Below, piece by piece: positions 33,980 through 46,909 of a stretch of 64,000 bases of DNA; within the stretch, counting starts at the first letter, position 1, and every line of letters starts with the position of its first letter. Source of the DNA: Kwoniella bestiolae CBS 10118 (taxonomy: Eukaryota > Basidiomycota > Tremellomycetes > Tremellales > Cryptococcaceae); contig NC_089244.1 of assembly GCF_000512585.2 (NCBI RefSeq), positions 1,054,001-1,118,000 of the forward strand, written 5' to 3'. A model generated the notes under the pieces. It saw only the letters and a program-made list of their open reading frames with translations. It searched no databases and had not been told where the DNA came from. The position numbers were made by a program, and so were the translations under genes.

Positions 33980-36900
33980 TCAATCCAATAAATGCTGTTG
34001 AGCTAAATCCTGAGGTCTACTCAAAAGATCTATAAATCTAATCAAGTACTCTTCCGCAATACTTGAGAAATAAAATTCATGAGCTGAATTATGTGCCGAT
34101 TCTATATCCCATAAAACACAAACGTCAGATCTTGATTCCATGTACAGTGCATCGAAGAGACGCTGGCTTACCTAAATTGTGGGCGAGTTCTGCAAGTCAA
34201 TCAATATTTGTAAGCTCGTTGTCTTCCGCTGTCATGAATCAGCAGGCTCACCATGTGCGATACTGAAATACCATGAGATGAACGCATCATTCCTCTGTCC
34301 CGTTTTGATCTGGTCATCATCTACAACAGCTCAATATCAGCTGAGATCACAACTAACAGAGTGCTTGATCTAGCTCACGCCAAGCTTTGTAGTATCGACT
34401 ATAACACCCACACCGCTGTCAGCTACGAAGGGTATGAAAATCGTGATCGACGCAGCTCACGCATTACAGAAGATCGTACCTCCCCTATTGAAAGCTATCA
34501 ACGGTCCCGCATGATCCCAGAAAACATTCATCACGGGCGGAGCGAGCTTTGTCATTACAACGATGTGTCAGCTGGTCGTCCTCAAGCCTTTGAGCATCGG
34601 GAAGCTGGACTTACGTTGAACACTCGACAAATGGGTAACAAGATCTGAGTTGAGAATCGATGACAAACATCGATCTTATCATCTAAGAATTCAGCTTGAT
34701 TGTGTACATCTGTTTCGCATATAATGATATTTAGTATCTTCCTATTGGGTATGGCTAGAAGGGAATGACATACCTCTCGGTACCCATATGTTCAGTCCAC
34801 CCCTTGCGCCAGCGCCTTGGACTATATACAGAGCAGCCAAATCAGCTTATCGTATGCCTACAGGGTACAGCAGCTGATGTAATCACCCACCTAATACGAT
34901 ATCAGCCTGAGCAGTCGTATCACAATAAGCATCCTGACTTTCCGATACATCTCTGACGGCCTGTCTGGAATCGTTAATCTGAGTACCCTTTTCAGGTCTA
35001 GAGGCATCAAGTGCTTTTTGGACGGTATTTCCTGTAGCAACACAGATCGTCATGGGTCAGCATGACTGTTTTTCTGCCATCAAACACAGTTCGATCAAGA
35101 CAGTACCAATTTCGCTCGATCGTTCAAATGAAGATAACGAAGTAAAGGGATTGAGGCAACTCACGTATATTATTCATATCAGTAGGTTGCTTAGTGGACC
35201 AACCAGGTGCAGTTCCCGTACCGCCCGCCTCACCAGACGCGCCAAATCCACCGGGCATCCCACCCATACTATGCTCAGCACCACTGTTCCTAGAACTATT
35301 TCCCCAACCTTGCAACTGATTCATTATATTCTCGCCGATCCCATGTCCAGGCGTCGAGGCAGAAGGAGACTTGATCATACTCGATCGATTCTTGAATTTA
35401 TCCAATAATCCTCCCATCGAATGCTTTCTCGTACTTCCCTCGGATCCTTTCTCAGATTCGATCGCAGTTGTCGAAGAGGTTATACTACTATTATCGCCCA
35501 ACTCACCACTCAATGGTCTACTGAGAGAACCAGGACTGTTCGAAATGGTCAGAGCGGTAGAAGCTTCAGCCGCAGCCTTCTCATTATCCCTCTTTCGCTC
35601 AGCTTGGATCCTCAATCTCTCTTCTTTTTGCTGATTCAATATCCTATCTACGTTGAAACCCCTCTTCTTGAGTGCCATGAGAGGGGTCGAAAGGATCGAG
35701 TAAAGTAAAAGGGCGTCATCTGCTTTGGGCGATTTCAAGAGGATGTCACAAAGTGCCGAAGCGATATCGTAATCGTCCATTTGAGCTGTAGTTGAGATCG
35801 TCAGGATGATAGCTTTACCTCTTCCTCTCGAAGCGGTAGCATAGAGCGTCTCATAATGATGATGTTCGTTCCGACCGTTCTTGTATGTATATTTCACTTT
35901 CAATTCCCTAACTTCGGAGATGGTAAAATTTCCTTCTTTCGATAGTTGGTCTGAGGAGTAATCGGACTGTTTCCTTCTCGCCTCAGCTAAGAAGATTGTG
36001 AGTCGTTCGAGAACATGTCGACGTAGAGCCACAGCATGATCAGATGGTGAAGTCGAAGGATTATCGGAAATATACTGTCGTCGAACGTATGATGAGAGTT
36101 GTCTTGCGCCCAGAGAATGGTAGAATTCCTCTAGAATGTGCTCCTACATTTACAAAAATCACCTCATTAGCTAATTCCCTCGTGTAACAAGATAAGAATA
36201 TAGCTGACTTACCTCAGGTGCAGCGAGGATATATTGTCCAAAATACTGCAACATCGTCACGCTATCTACGACCGACACGTCCGCAGCTTTACACAAGACC
36301 CACTCCCGTTCATACTCGTTATCTTCAGTTCCACCTGTCCACGAGTTGAGCAGCTTCTTGGTAGATTTACGAGTAGGTACGCGTTGGGAAGCAAGGAGGA
36401 AAGGCGCGGTCTTCATAGCTGTTCTGGTGTGAGTGTCAAATATCGTCAAATTGGCAGCGAGTAGACGTAGTTGCTCAAGGTATCTGCACAATGCGAACAC
36501 ACCATGAGCTGCACTTCCGTTGGAGGTGAACTAGAAAGGAGTAGCTCACCTTTCAGCAGAACCGGCTTGGGTCAACATCCTCCCAGGCTCATTCATCAAC
36601 AGCTGAGCGATATCCCTCACACTAGGTTCTGACCTTACTCCGCAATACCTCAAAAAGATATTCGCTCGATCACCAAAATCGACAAAAGTGAAAGCTGACT
36701 TGTAAAGCTCTTCCCCTCCATCTCTAGCCACAAAGTATACCTGAGTGGGTCTGTAAAAGTTGACATCACCATTCGCTGAAGTGACAGGGATGAAGGCGAA
36801 GTTCCGAAGGGAATCTATCGAGGAAGATAACGAATGACCTAGTCGAGTGGACATGTACTAGGAGAGAACAGATAAGCTAAATTCATACGTCTCCATTGTA

Positions 36901-39900
36901 TGCAGGCTAGCTTACATCAAATATCTTCCTTGCCTTCTCGGTATCTCTCGTCACATTCGCTTTCAGCGCTTCGACAAGTTGACTCATGGGCGGATCACTC
37001 TGTATGCCCAGCTTAGCGGCATTTTCAGGAGCGGCGACAACAGGTTCTGCGACGGAAAATCCCAAGATAGAACATTGAGGATTTGTGAATACCTACATAC
37101 TATGTAAGCTAGTGTCTGTGTCAGTAGGAAGAATGGGAATACTAGCTTACTTGACCAGGTTTAGCCAACACATGATCCCCTATATATGTGATAGCAGGTA
37201 TGAAAGCCACTTCCGAAAAGGCTTCAGACTTGAACATCGGATAATGATTATGTATATTCGCCAGCAAGTACTGTAAGGCCTTTTCGTTGGCGGGTGGTCG
37301 TCCAGCTGTGATACCCAGAAGAACATCGATAGGAGGGAATCGTCTCAAACCAAGGATGAATAGCATTTTCGCTGGGCCACCAATCCAACAGTGAGCTTTG
37401 ACCATACGAGCGTGGGTCTAATAGCTTACCTTCCTCCGAGTTTGACCTCCATTTCCCTTCACCCCAATCCAACAATGGTAATCCCAGATTACGCATAGCT
37501 TCGGTAGGTTCGTATAGCTGCATAGCCTTTTGCCTGATAATAGGTTTCTTCACCCCATCTGCAGGCACCTCAATTTCCAATGGGAAAGCAGAAGTCTGCT
37601 TGAGTCTCTTCATCTCTTCATCTGATAAACTGTCTTTGACCGATACAAGGTATTTCATGAGATCCTGACATGTCCATGAACCGCCTCCTACCAATCTGTA
37701 CTCGACATATCAGCTGGTTCCTATCCTAGAATGGGGTAAAACTCAGCTTACCTGGAGAAAACCAATTGCAGATCCACGGTCTTCCTCACGCCAATCGCAA
37801 GAAGCATCTTCTCCATCCCACCCTTAATAGCCGTACCCTTCGGTAGAGCGATGGTAGGTAAATCGTCAAACAGCAAGTTTTTTTCGAAGTACGCTTCACC
37901 AGGTTTCTTGAATCCCGCTTTAGTAGGTATACACGGTATATCCTTCAATTCTAATGCTATAGCAGTCTGCTGATTTGCCGCCAGATTTGCCCAAGCTCTA
38001 CCAAGCATACCCAACACTTTCTCCGAGAAATCCGCGGAAATTCTAATATCCGTTTCTGGTGTAGCTTGAGAATCGTTCGACATAGGTGGGTTGACGAGAA
38101 AAGTGATGTATTGTAGAACGGACAATTCAGTCCACCCAAAGATATTGTAAATCGAGTTCGCCTTGAGGTCCTTGGTGATGGTGTAAGGTAAAGTATGGGG
38201 TGGTAATGGCATATCAGGTGGTATGATAGCATTATGAGGTTTTACGAACGTCTGAACAGTAGATAACGGCAACACTTTGCCGTTTTCTTGAATCAGTATA
38301 GCCGCATCGACCAATTTACGACGAATCGTCGGATTCAATGAATCCAGACCTGCTATACCTTGCCACCAGGTCAGGCAATCGATCATTTCTTTCTCCGTTA
38401 GAGGCCGATCATTTAGCTGCTTGACAACATCCTCGAAAGTGACATCTCGAAGTAATGATCTTTCACGTAGTCGAGCGATAGATTTTGGCGCTTCTTCGAT
38501 TGCTGAGGGCGTTATTACCGGCAAATCAGGCAAGAACCTGTGCAAATCCGCACTTGGCATTCTGACTTCATTGATTGGTAGAATACCAGCGACTGAGACG
38601 ATAGGTAACATTCGATTATCTGTCGCACAACCGTAGAAAGCTGATTCCATCTCCTGGCCAACAACGTTTGATGGAGTAGTTGTCTTGAAGGTGAAGAAAC
38701 GCAGAGCGTGTAAACCTCTTTTGAGCAATTTCTCTCTTTTCTCCTTATCTTCTACTGAGGTTTGGAGCCACGCCTGTCTGAGGTCTTGCATTTCAAGTTC
38801 ATAGATCATTCGTGAGAGGTATCCGCCAACCCATAGTAGCTCTTTGTTCCAGTATGATACATGTCTATCGACCAGATCTATCGATTCTCGCTCCACGGTT
38901 GGGATGAATCTTGCAGCTAAATGACCGCCTATACCGGTAGTTTGGGATGTAGCTTGACCGATGAAGACTTTCGCGGACTTTTCGCTATCGAGAGGTGGAC
39001 ATAAACCTCCAAATACCCCACCTATATCTTTGGCAGCAGGTCTACCATCTTCAGTCTTCGCTTCTTCGTCTGCTTCTCCCCTTGAATACACTACACTGGC
39101 TGGCATCCGTGTCGGTGGCGGCTTCTTCGTAGCTCTTTCAAGCTCTTTACCGAATGCAGGTGACACCGATACCTTTATGTCCGCTTGGTATATTTGGATA
39201 TCTCGATGCAAAGCAGTAACCTCGAAAGGATCTTCCGGAGGCGGCGCAGGTGCAGGAGGAGCAACGGGTGTAGGAGCAGGAGAGTTCCTGCCGAAGAAAG
39301 ATGATGCAAGCATGGATGCGAAGCCTTTGGCTGGTTTAGCAAGCTGAGTAATAGCTTGGGGAATCGATGGTGGCGTAAATCCGGTCGCTACGAAGGTGTC
39401 AGCTTATCACCGTCGTAAAATCTGGCGCAGGAGAAAGCTCACCGGATAGCCATTGCATGACTTTTGCAGTGATGACCATTCCCGTAGCATCAACACCCAT
39501 GACAGTCATCATCCCGTTGGTACTGCTCATTTTCAATCCCTTTTTCGTCACCTTGTTCTTCCCTTTGACGCTCTTCTCTACTTCTAGCACTTTCACTCCA
39601 TCAACAAGCATATCGATCTTTCTGATTGTTCGCATGAACGTTATACTAGTGATGAAAAACCTAGCGAGATCCAAGGGACCTTCGAGCAAGGAAGGTTCCC
39701 TTAATCCCATGGTGAATGACGTCCACGGATTTCCTGTAAGACTGGGTTCGGATGTCGATGAAGAGGCAGAAGGAGGTAAGTCGCCAGATCGTGCGAGTAG
39801 TTGATCTTTCCCATCTTTCCAGTAAAAGCCCATCCACTTGTTTCCCGATTCGACAAAGGGGTCGTCTGTACGAACACGTAAGCACGGACTTGGCAGTTAT

Positions 39901-40623
39901 TCGGGCAGAGGACAGACTTACCGCAGACACTCCAGAGAGAGTAGAAACCGACACCAAAGCTAAGGGAGACTCGTCATTTGTCAGCTACGGTGCTACAATT
40001 GGGCAACTGACAGCTGACTTACGCTCCAATTTTCTCTTCATCTGGATTTCCTTCTGCAATCTTCTTCAACCGCTGCCAGTCCTGCTGTCGGAACGGTATA
40101 CCGTCATTTGTGACGACGTATCGATGCATCTTTGAGTTTGATCAGCAGATAGTAAGGCTTGACGAGCAGTGAGGATAGACCTACCATATCTTTCTTTACA
40201 TCAGGTAATTTTGACGGTCCTTCTCCTTTCTCCAGCGCCTGCAGGCCTGCTTCAGAGTAGAATTTGACTTGAACATGTTCTGCCTGAATGGGGATGAGTA
40301 TTAGCTGCGAGCTTTCCTTTGATAAATCCAACGAGATCGACAGCTTACCCCTGCATCATCTGCATTCTGCAGTAGTTCTCGAAATACTATGGGTCATCAA
40401 TCAGCTATTCCTTCTTTACTCGAATCGCAAACGGTCAAGCTTTTACCTACTAGTATGTTCACCAGAATACCTGGCCAGAATCTCTGCAAATATTTTGTCA
40501 GCTTCACACTGCATTTCGAAGGCAGCCTGAAGAAAGCTCACTATCTATTAAAGCCCTCTGATTCACTTCTACAGTCTCATCTTGGCCAGACGACCAGAGT
40601 TGTTCTTTACTCAGTGGCGGCAT
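33980..40623 (-). CDS. Sacsin/HSP90-type ATPase of the fungal DUF3684 family with C-terminal zincin-like motif
   Basis: A very large intron-rich gene for a protein of roughly 1,600-1,700 residues. The N-terminus (MPPLSKEQLWSSGQDE) leads to a Bergerat GHKL ATPase fold: VFRELLQNADDAGAEHVQVK (N box with Glu and Asn), TNDGIPFRQQDW (G1-like), KIGAFGVGFYSLWSVCDDPF (lid glycines). The long middle exon (37748-39313) encodes a mixed region of the DUF3684 type. Disordered Ser/Gly-rich sequence follows at about 35.2-35.6 kb. The last exons, all spliced in one frame, give LLPICRVFNLAPPVMNVFWD, then GGTIFCNARYYKAWHDDQ, and finally SWYFSIAHELAHNLESAHNS followed by AHEFYFSSIAEEYLIRF. Family assignment is from the sacsin-like N box and overall layout. 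The motif HELAHNLESAH has the metzincin spacing. Function in the cell is unknown; chaperone-like ATPase activity is inferred. Confidence 0.82.
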
Positions 40624-41087
40624 GTTGGTGGATCGTCAAGGTGTGTCTCTTTCGATCTCTGGATGTCCTACTCGAGATGGGCTTATGCAGCGTTTCAGTG
40701 ATAGTCCCGAGCTAGCAGGAGTACAGGTAGTATGAGGGGATGTCTATGTTATTCTATCTTTTATTGTACTATTATATATCTTATGCATGAACAAGCAACA
40801 GACACAAAGCACAAACAGATCGACCAGCTAGCTATCTTCACATATTCAACGCGTCATCTCCAACGGAGAGATCCGTGCTTCCAAGTAACGGAGTTCGGGT
40901 GTATCTCCTTCACTCGCTTGGCTGCAAGAGGTTTGCCGAAAATGAGGAGAGATCAAGGAAGAGAGGATGACCCAAAATCAAAATCACATGTGAATCAAAG
41001 TGTATTATTAAACAAATTCCTCATAATCTCGTCTTTGTCCTCCCTTGCTATCTATCCAGTCCATCTTCTCAACGCCAGAGCAAGCAG
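40624..41087. other. Divergent intergenic region
   Basis: This 464-bp region lies between the large ATPase gene (minus) and the mitochondrial hydrolase gene (plus). Long open frames cross it but show no domain. It should hold both promoters. Confidence 0.4.
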
Positions 41088-43253
41088 ATGTCCTCTCTCG
41101 CTCGACTCTCCCTCCGAATGGGTCCCTCAGCAGGTCCCTCTTCCCGAGTTTCCTCAGCAGCTGTTAATCGATTATCCACCATCTCAAGGCATCTCTCTTC
41201 GTCTGCTTCGAACAGTGAGAAAGCTACCTCGAGCAAGATGGCTTCTCCTCATGATGTGAGCTATCTCTCCTGCTGCAGATACCAGCTTAGCTCAGAAAAG
41301 CTGATATGTCGCATAGGATCTGGTGCTTTTCGAATCCCATCATAATGCAAGATTGTACAAGCTTAATAGATCTGCCAAGCTTAACTCACTGAACCAAGAG
41401 ATGATCGATACGTTGTCTAAGAAGATCAAGGTAGGTACCATCATCCTCTTCCTAAAAAAGGAGAGCTCATGGACACCCGCTGATATATGACGCAATCATA
41501 GAACTGGAGAGAACTAGAATCATGTAAAGTGATCATAGGTACAGGCGATCAGCAAGCTTTCTGTGCTGGAGGTGATGTAAAGCGTGAGTATCCTTCTCAA
41601 CTCAATCACGACTGTCGATCTAGTATAAATGATATCGTAGCTGACAGTTTGGGATTGTTGAATTAGAGCTCGTATTGGATCTGAAAGAAGGGAAAGATAC
41701 AGCTTTACCATTTTTCAAATCCGAGTTTCAGCTCAACTGGTTATTGGGTAGATTGGGTAAACCTTATGTAGCTGTGATTGACGGAGTGACTAGTGAGTAC
41801 CTCGATTCAGCTTCTCATTTGTAACACTCTCGAGTTACATCATTAGACACAACGCCAAAGTCTCTGCGGGTATGACCATTCGTTTTTTTCCGTTTCTGCT
41901 GTTCATGATGAAATTTGACATCTGGCTATACTTTTGTCTTACTTCTCATTAGCGCTAATACTACCATTTTCGTAGTGGGTGGTGGTGCAGGTCTCTCCCT
42001 CCCAGCCAACATCCGAATAGCGACTCCTCGAACGATCTTCGCCATGCCAGAGACCAAAATAGGCTACGCCCCAGACGTAGGAGCGAACTACTACCTCGCT
42101 CAACTAGACGGAGCTATCGGTGCATGGTTAGCAGTAACAGGACAAGAGCTATACGGTAGAGCAGCGTAGTGAGTCATATCAGCTAGCTTATTTACCAACA
42201 CTGCCAGAATTGAGCTGATGGAAACATAGTGAACTGGGCATAGCAACGCACTACGTGACCCCCAATCTCCTCCCAACAATAATCAACGAAATCACCTCTC
42301 TGGACTCTCCCACCTCCTCACAAATCTCTTCTATCGTCTCCTCATACACTTCTACACCCTCCTCCTCATCTTTGGACGGCGAATCATCAAAGACCAACCC
42401 AGATGGGAGGACACCTATCAGAGGTGAAATTCGTGAATTCCTCGATAAAACCTTTAGTCTGAGATCCATCTCGGAGATTGACAAAGCTCTGACCAAAGCT
42501 CAAAGTGATGAGAGTTTGAGTGAGGAGACGAAGAAGTGGGCTAAAGCTCAGCAGGATATTTTGGCGCAGCGAAGTCCGACTAGTACGGCTGTTGCGCTTA
42601 CGGGGTATAGGAAGGCTAAGGAAGCTAGAAGGCTGGATAGGACTTTGTTGAATGGTGAGTTGACCGTCCCCACGACAAATCATCTTATGGATAATTCATT
42701 CCTCATCCCTCAATTTGTCCACCCTGAAAGGAGATGTGGGCTGATACGATTATGAATGATCATAGACATATCAATGGCAACAGCCTTCAGCGGTCCCAAT
42801 AGATCAACAGACGATTTCCTCAAAGGCGTCACCTCAGTCCTCATCGACCGATCCAAATCATCCCCAGACTGGGTTCCCAACAAACTTTCAGACCCCAAAT
42901 TGGCCCTATCAGAGATAATCAAGAATTTTTATCCCACCAAAACCCTGGATGGTCAACCGGAATTAGAGCTCGTTCCATCCTCCGCGTCTAAGCTTGATTC
43001 AGGACGAGATTCAACATGGAACAGATTTAGGAAATACGGGTTACCCTCCGAGAACGATATTCGATCTTCCGTTGATGGGTATTCACCTGGGTCGGGGGCG
43101 TTCGCCCTGACGGAACAGGAGTTGGTTAATCAGTTTATAGAAAACCATAATTCTCCTTCGGGGCAGAGGAGGGAGGAGATCGAGCAGAGGGTTAGGGAGG
43201 TCGTGGAGAGGAGGTGTAAGAAGGATAAACAGGGGTATTTGGAGTGGAAATAG
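41088..43253 (+). CDS. EHD3: 3-hydroxyisobutyryl-CoA hydrolase, mitochondrial
   Basis: An enoyl-CoA-hydratase-fold hydrolase of valine catabolism that releases 3-hydroxyisobutyrate. The first about 50 residues are a Ser/Arg-rich mitochondrial presequence (LSLRMGPSAGPSSRV). The fold begins DLVLFESHHNARLYKLNRSA. The oxyanion-hole strands are QQAFCAGGDVK and VTMGGGAGLSLPANIRIAT. The catalytic region MPETKIGYAPDVGANYYLAQ carries the Glu and Asp typical of HIBCH. The C-terminal extension (STDDFLKGVTSVLIDRS; FTLTEQELV-like AFALTEQELVNQF) is also characteristic. About six introns; one (41793-41975) is 183 nt. It could act with the 3-hydroxyisobutyrate dehydrogenase-like enzyme at 24-25 kb. Confidence 0.93.
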
Positions 43254-43418
43254 GGTAGAGATCAGACGATGTATGCATTATGGTGATTATTGAAAATGTG
43301 ATAGTACAACATGACCACTGGAGGTGATACTTTGCATCCCATCCCCCCTTGTCCCCGTGGGCCAATTTTTGATCAAACCTTACATCCAAAACGAAACGCT
43401 TCCATATTCCGCCTCCGA

Positions 43419-45681
43419 TCACATGGCAGCTTCGTACAGATACTCGTCCAAGTTGAATTTCAAATCCTTCGCAAGAGTCTTAGCAGTCTCATACCCGATC
43501 TCACAGCGAATCATGATGTTATCCAACCTATCAACCGGGGACATACGTTTAAGTAACCCTTGAGATTCAAGTTGAAGTATCTAGTCATATCAAGCAATAT
43601 CAGTGTGATGGCCTTCGATGGATCTCAATCGCCAAGCGCCATGTTTCCTGGTCCTCATGTCAGTTCCCAACTGCTTCATTCCTTCTCAGAAGAGATAAAG
43701 ACCCTTCGATTCATGCCCCACTCCGATTGTCCGAGAGCGCACCGTAGTGTCCAGGTGACAACTGGGAGGAAGCAACTCACCAATCCCCAAACCTTCACAC
43801 TCATAGCCAACTCCTCCACACTCTCATCCCACCTCCTCTCCTGCTCATTATCCCTCTTCCGTTTTCTCTCAACTTTCGCACTTTGCTCAGCTACACTAGG
43901 TAACCAATCGTCCCTCTCTTCTTCCTCAGATGAAGATAATTCCCCGCCGAAGGAGGCTTGGAGGTCTTCGGGTCTTTCGGCGTGTTCTGCAAAGAGGGAT
44001 GAGAAGAGGGCGAGGAGGCGGTCGAGGGGGAATGGTTTGGGGCCTAGGAGTCTTTGGGGGACCTGGTCAGGGGTCAGAATGTCAGCTTGAGCTGTTTGAC
44101 TAGTCATCGTGACTCGTATCAAGCAATTGTTAATACGTTGAACAGAGTGGATGGCTCGAGATGGACAGTAGGAAAGAAATGTAATAGATCCGAGATATTT
44201 CCAATAATCAAAATTGAAACAGATAGTAATATAATATCGTTGTGGAAACAGATGGGATATGATGTTGATGAATGATATCAAACGTAAAACCGGCACAGAC
44301 CAAACTCACCTTCCCAGCCCTCACTCTCCCATACCCGGCCCTCCTAGTCCCACCCCCCTTCTTCCTCTTCCCCTCCACACCCGCCGTACGCCCAAACAAT
44401 CTAATATCAGATTTCCCCGGATTATAGCTCCCCGCATAACTAGCAACTAACAAAAACTTCTCCACCGAACTCAGATTCATCGAAGGGGGTTTAGGCAAAC
44501 TCCTGGTTAGGGGAATCCCATTTTGCGTTTTGGGGAGGAGGGCTTGTGTAAATTCGTGGGTTCCTATCGTACGAGGTAAGAGATTCTCAATGGCCGATGC
44601 AAGGGATAGGGATAATTGATGTTTTAGGTCTGTTAGGAGTTTGATCGTCACCTCTATTTCTGGTGGTGGATTGCTGGGATTGGGGTAAGGTTGACCCAAG
44701 TGGATCATTGAGTAGTGTGGTGGAAGGGTTGAGGTGTAGATCGGCCAGAGGGATTGAGAGAGGTATTGGATCTCTTCGATCGGGGGGGAACAGAGGGAAT
44801 GGACGGTGGAGAGGAGGAGGTCGAGGAATCTGGGCCAGAGTGGATGAGGGGAGGAAGGTAGGAGTTGAAAGAGGATTTCTGAGTATGAAGTATGATATGT
44901 TAGCTATGAGTGGATTATATATCATGATCTCTAATCACTCAGGAGGAGAGATATGGCGCCAAGGTGGAAGAGCGGTGTTGACTGAGTAAGGAAGAGAGAT
45001 TGGTGATTGCGAACTCGACTTACCCTCCCTGCTCGGCGCTGGCAGATACACATGAACGGGCTCGGGCGCATCACCCCTTATAGGTCGTACATGATCCCAC
45101 AGCATACTCGAGCAAAGTACCACAGAGATGGGTATTCCGGTCTGGTCATCATACATCAGCACACAGTACTCGCCCTTCTCTCCAGAGTACACGAAGCTCT
45201 ATCCGCTGAAGTTTGGAGCACTTACCAGTTCAGCCAAGCGAGTGATCAAGCTCCATCCATTCCCAAAGACCATCCTCAACCGTTCAGACCTAGTAACCAC
45301 AAGTACAAATCCCCTTTCATCCCCACTCTCCTCCAAATGTCCATTCGTACCATTCACCTTGGCTTTTCCCTTCCCCTTACTTTTGTTTTCCGACCCAGCT
45401 CTATTGGTATACCACGCTCTAATGCGCTGAGAGAACCCATCAAAAGTTTGGACTTCCCCTTGTCCCTCTTCATTTGCGCCTAGCCTATTGAGTACACCTG
45501 AGAAGAATAGTCTGGGAGTATTGTATTCTACTACATCTATCTTGATTATCGTACTTGAGCTGCTACTTGAGGAAGAGGCGGGTAAAGGGAGAGAAGTGGA
45601 GGAGTGATGAGGATGATGCAGGTAGATGAAGCTTGGAGTTGGTCGGTGAGATATCAGCATATCGAGGGTTGTGTTCATCAT
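43419..45681 (-). CDS. ORC5: Origin recognition complex subunit 5
   Basis: A subunit of the nuclear complex that marks replication origins. The C-terminal half is diagnostic: KFLLVASYAGSYNPGKSDIR, then GTRRAGYGRVRAG, RLLGPKPFPLDRLLALFSSL and RCEIGYETAKTLAKDLKFNL before DEYLYEAAM and stop. The N-terminal AAA+ part reads PSFIYLHHPHHSS, DVVEYNTPRLFFSGVLNRLG (matching the sensor/Walker-B-side strand of ORC5) and GFVLVVTRSERLR. The position of the P-loop (GxxxxGKT) holds His/Ser residues instead. About six introns. Two adjacent ATG codons lie at 45676-45681; the first was used. Confidence 0.88.
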
Positions 45682-46032
45682 GCTGAGTAAATGCTGATGC
45701 CCTTAAGCCGTCAGATGGGGGTATGCTATGGTATGGTATGTCTATCCTATGATGTCGAACAATGCAAAAGAGGAAGAGAGATAAAGAGATGTGGAAATGT
45801 TAGTCAAGTTATCGAAGAATTCATCTCATTCACGCGACGCGAAAACAAACTCGCATTAACCGCACAGACCCGAATTATCCTCTTTGTTATTGACCTTTTT
45901 ACCTTTGTTTCTCTCTCTTCATCTCATCATTCATCCATAACACCTCTGACCTCAACACTATACCCCTCAGATACCCCTCCACATCCAAGATCAATCTCAC
46001 AGACAAGCGAAGATCGCTCAACTCACCTCGAT
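45682..46032. other. Divergent intergenic region
   Basis: This 351-bp region lies between ORC5 (minus) and the small SPT-subunit-like gene (plus). Presumptive shared promoter; no specific site recognised. Confidence 0.4.
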
Positions 46033-46623
46033 ATGCCTCATTACCCTCCAAGACCTCCTCCAGGTATACGTCGTCTGATCTGGAATCAGCGGTGAGTGTG
46101 ATTTCCCTCTGCCATAGATATCCCACTGTTCATTGCGGGCTGGAACGAAGAATGGATAAGGCTGATCGTTATGTTTCGTCCATACGTAGAATATTCATAG
46201 AATCAACATTCGCAACTAGTATGATGCAGCCCTGGGAGAAGGCTCTGATATGTGAGTTCTTCCGTTCACTCATGCATTCATACCCGTCCTACTGGGATTT
46301 GAGGAAGCTCGACAACAATATTTGGCAATGGTCAGAATGAGAAGGGATGAAAAAGAATACTTTGTACCAAACATACTCATTCCGATGAATTCACACAGTA
46401 ACCGTCCTCTCCCTCGTCACGCTCCTAATCTGGTTCTCACTCTACACCTACTTCCCCTCTCACGTCGCCTACCTCTCCAGGAGATGGTCATACTACGTCT
46501 ACGGCGATGAGACGGTGGAAGTGCTCGCTCCCATCAAGGCATATATCGTAGCTCAGATTGGGAGGGTATTGGGCGGGGTGAAAGGTGTTGTGGGAGGGGA
46601 GAAGGGGAGGTTGGAGTTGTAAG
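46033..46623 (+). CDS. Serine palmitoyltransferase small-subunit-like protein
   Basis: A small ER membrane protein likely to activate serine palmitoyltransferase, the first enzyme of sphingolipid synthesis. Three exons give MPHYPPRPPPGIRRLIWNQR, then FIESTFATSMMQPWEKALIL and TVLSLVTLLIWFSLYTYFPS. The pattern M-x-P-W-E-K followed by one TM segment and YFPSHV fits ssSPT proteins (LEPWE...MPQHI). The C-terminal region extends beyond the usual small subunit with APIKAYIVAQIGRVLGGVKG. About 110 residues. Assignment rests on the PWEK-TM-PSHV block, so moderate to good. Confidence 0.75.
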
Positions 46624-46909
46624 ATCGGGTCGTTGAACATAGAAAAGGAGAGGAGAAGTTGGCGGGATGGATGTACAGTAGATCAACTAGAGGGAAGAAG
46701 CATGATTCAATCGGCGGGGGTCATGCGATGACGACTTTGATACAGGTAATTCTTGTATATATTATCTTTTACATACATATTAATTAGACTTGAATACAGT
46801 CAACTCATTCGGGATATATGAAATCATCATACGATATTACAAAACACGACTTCATCCATTCTCACCCCGTTCCTCTCTACAGATTTCTGTCTCTGTCACC
46901 CCTCCCAGC
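46624..46909. other. Convergent 3' flanks
   Basis: This 286-bp gap lies between the converging ssSPT-like and lipase genes. Presumptive 3' UTRs only. Confidence 0.4.

Noticed and set aside
40732..41259. A 175-codon plus-strand frame
   Set aside because: It runs through the divergent promoter into the hydrolase gene in another frame; the hydrolase frame explains the coding signal.
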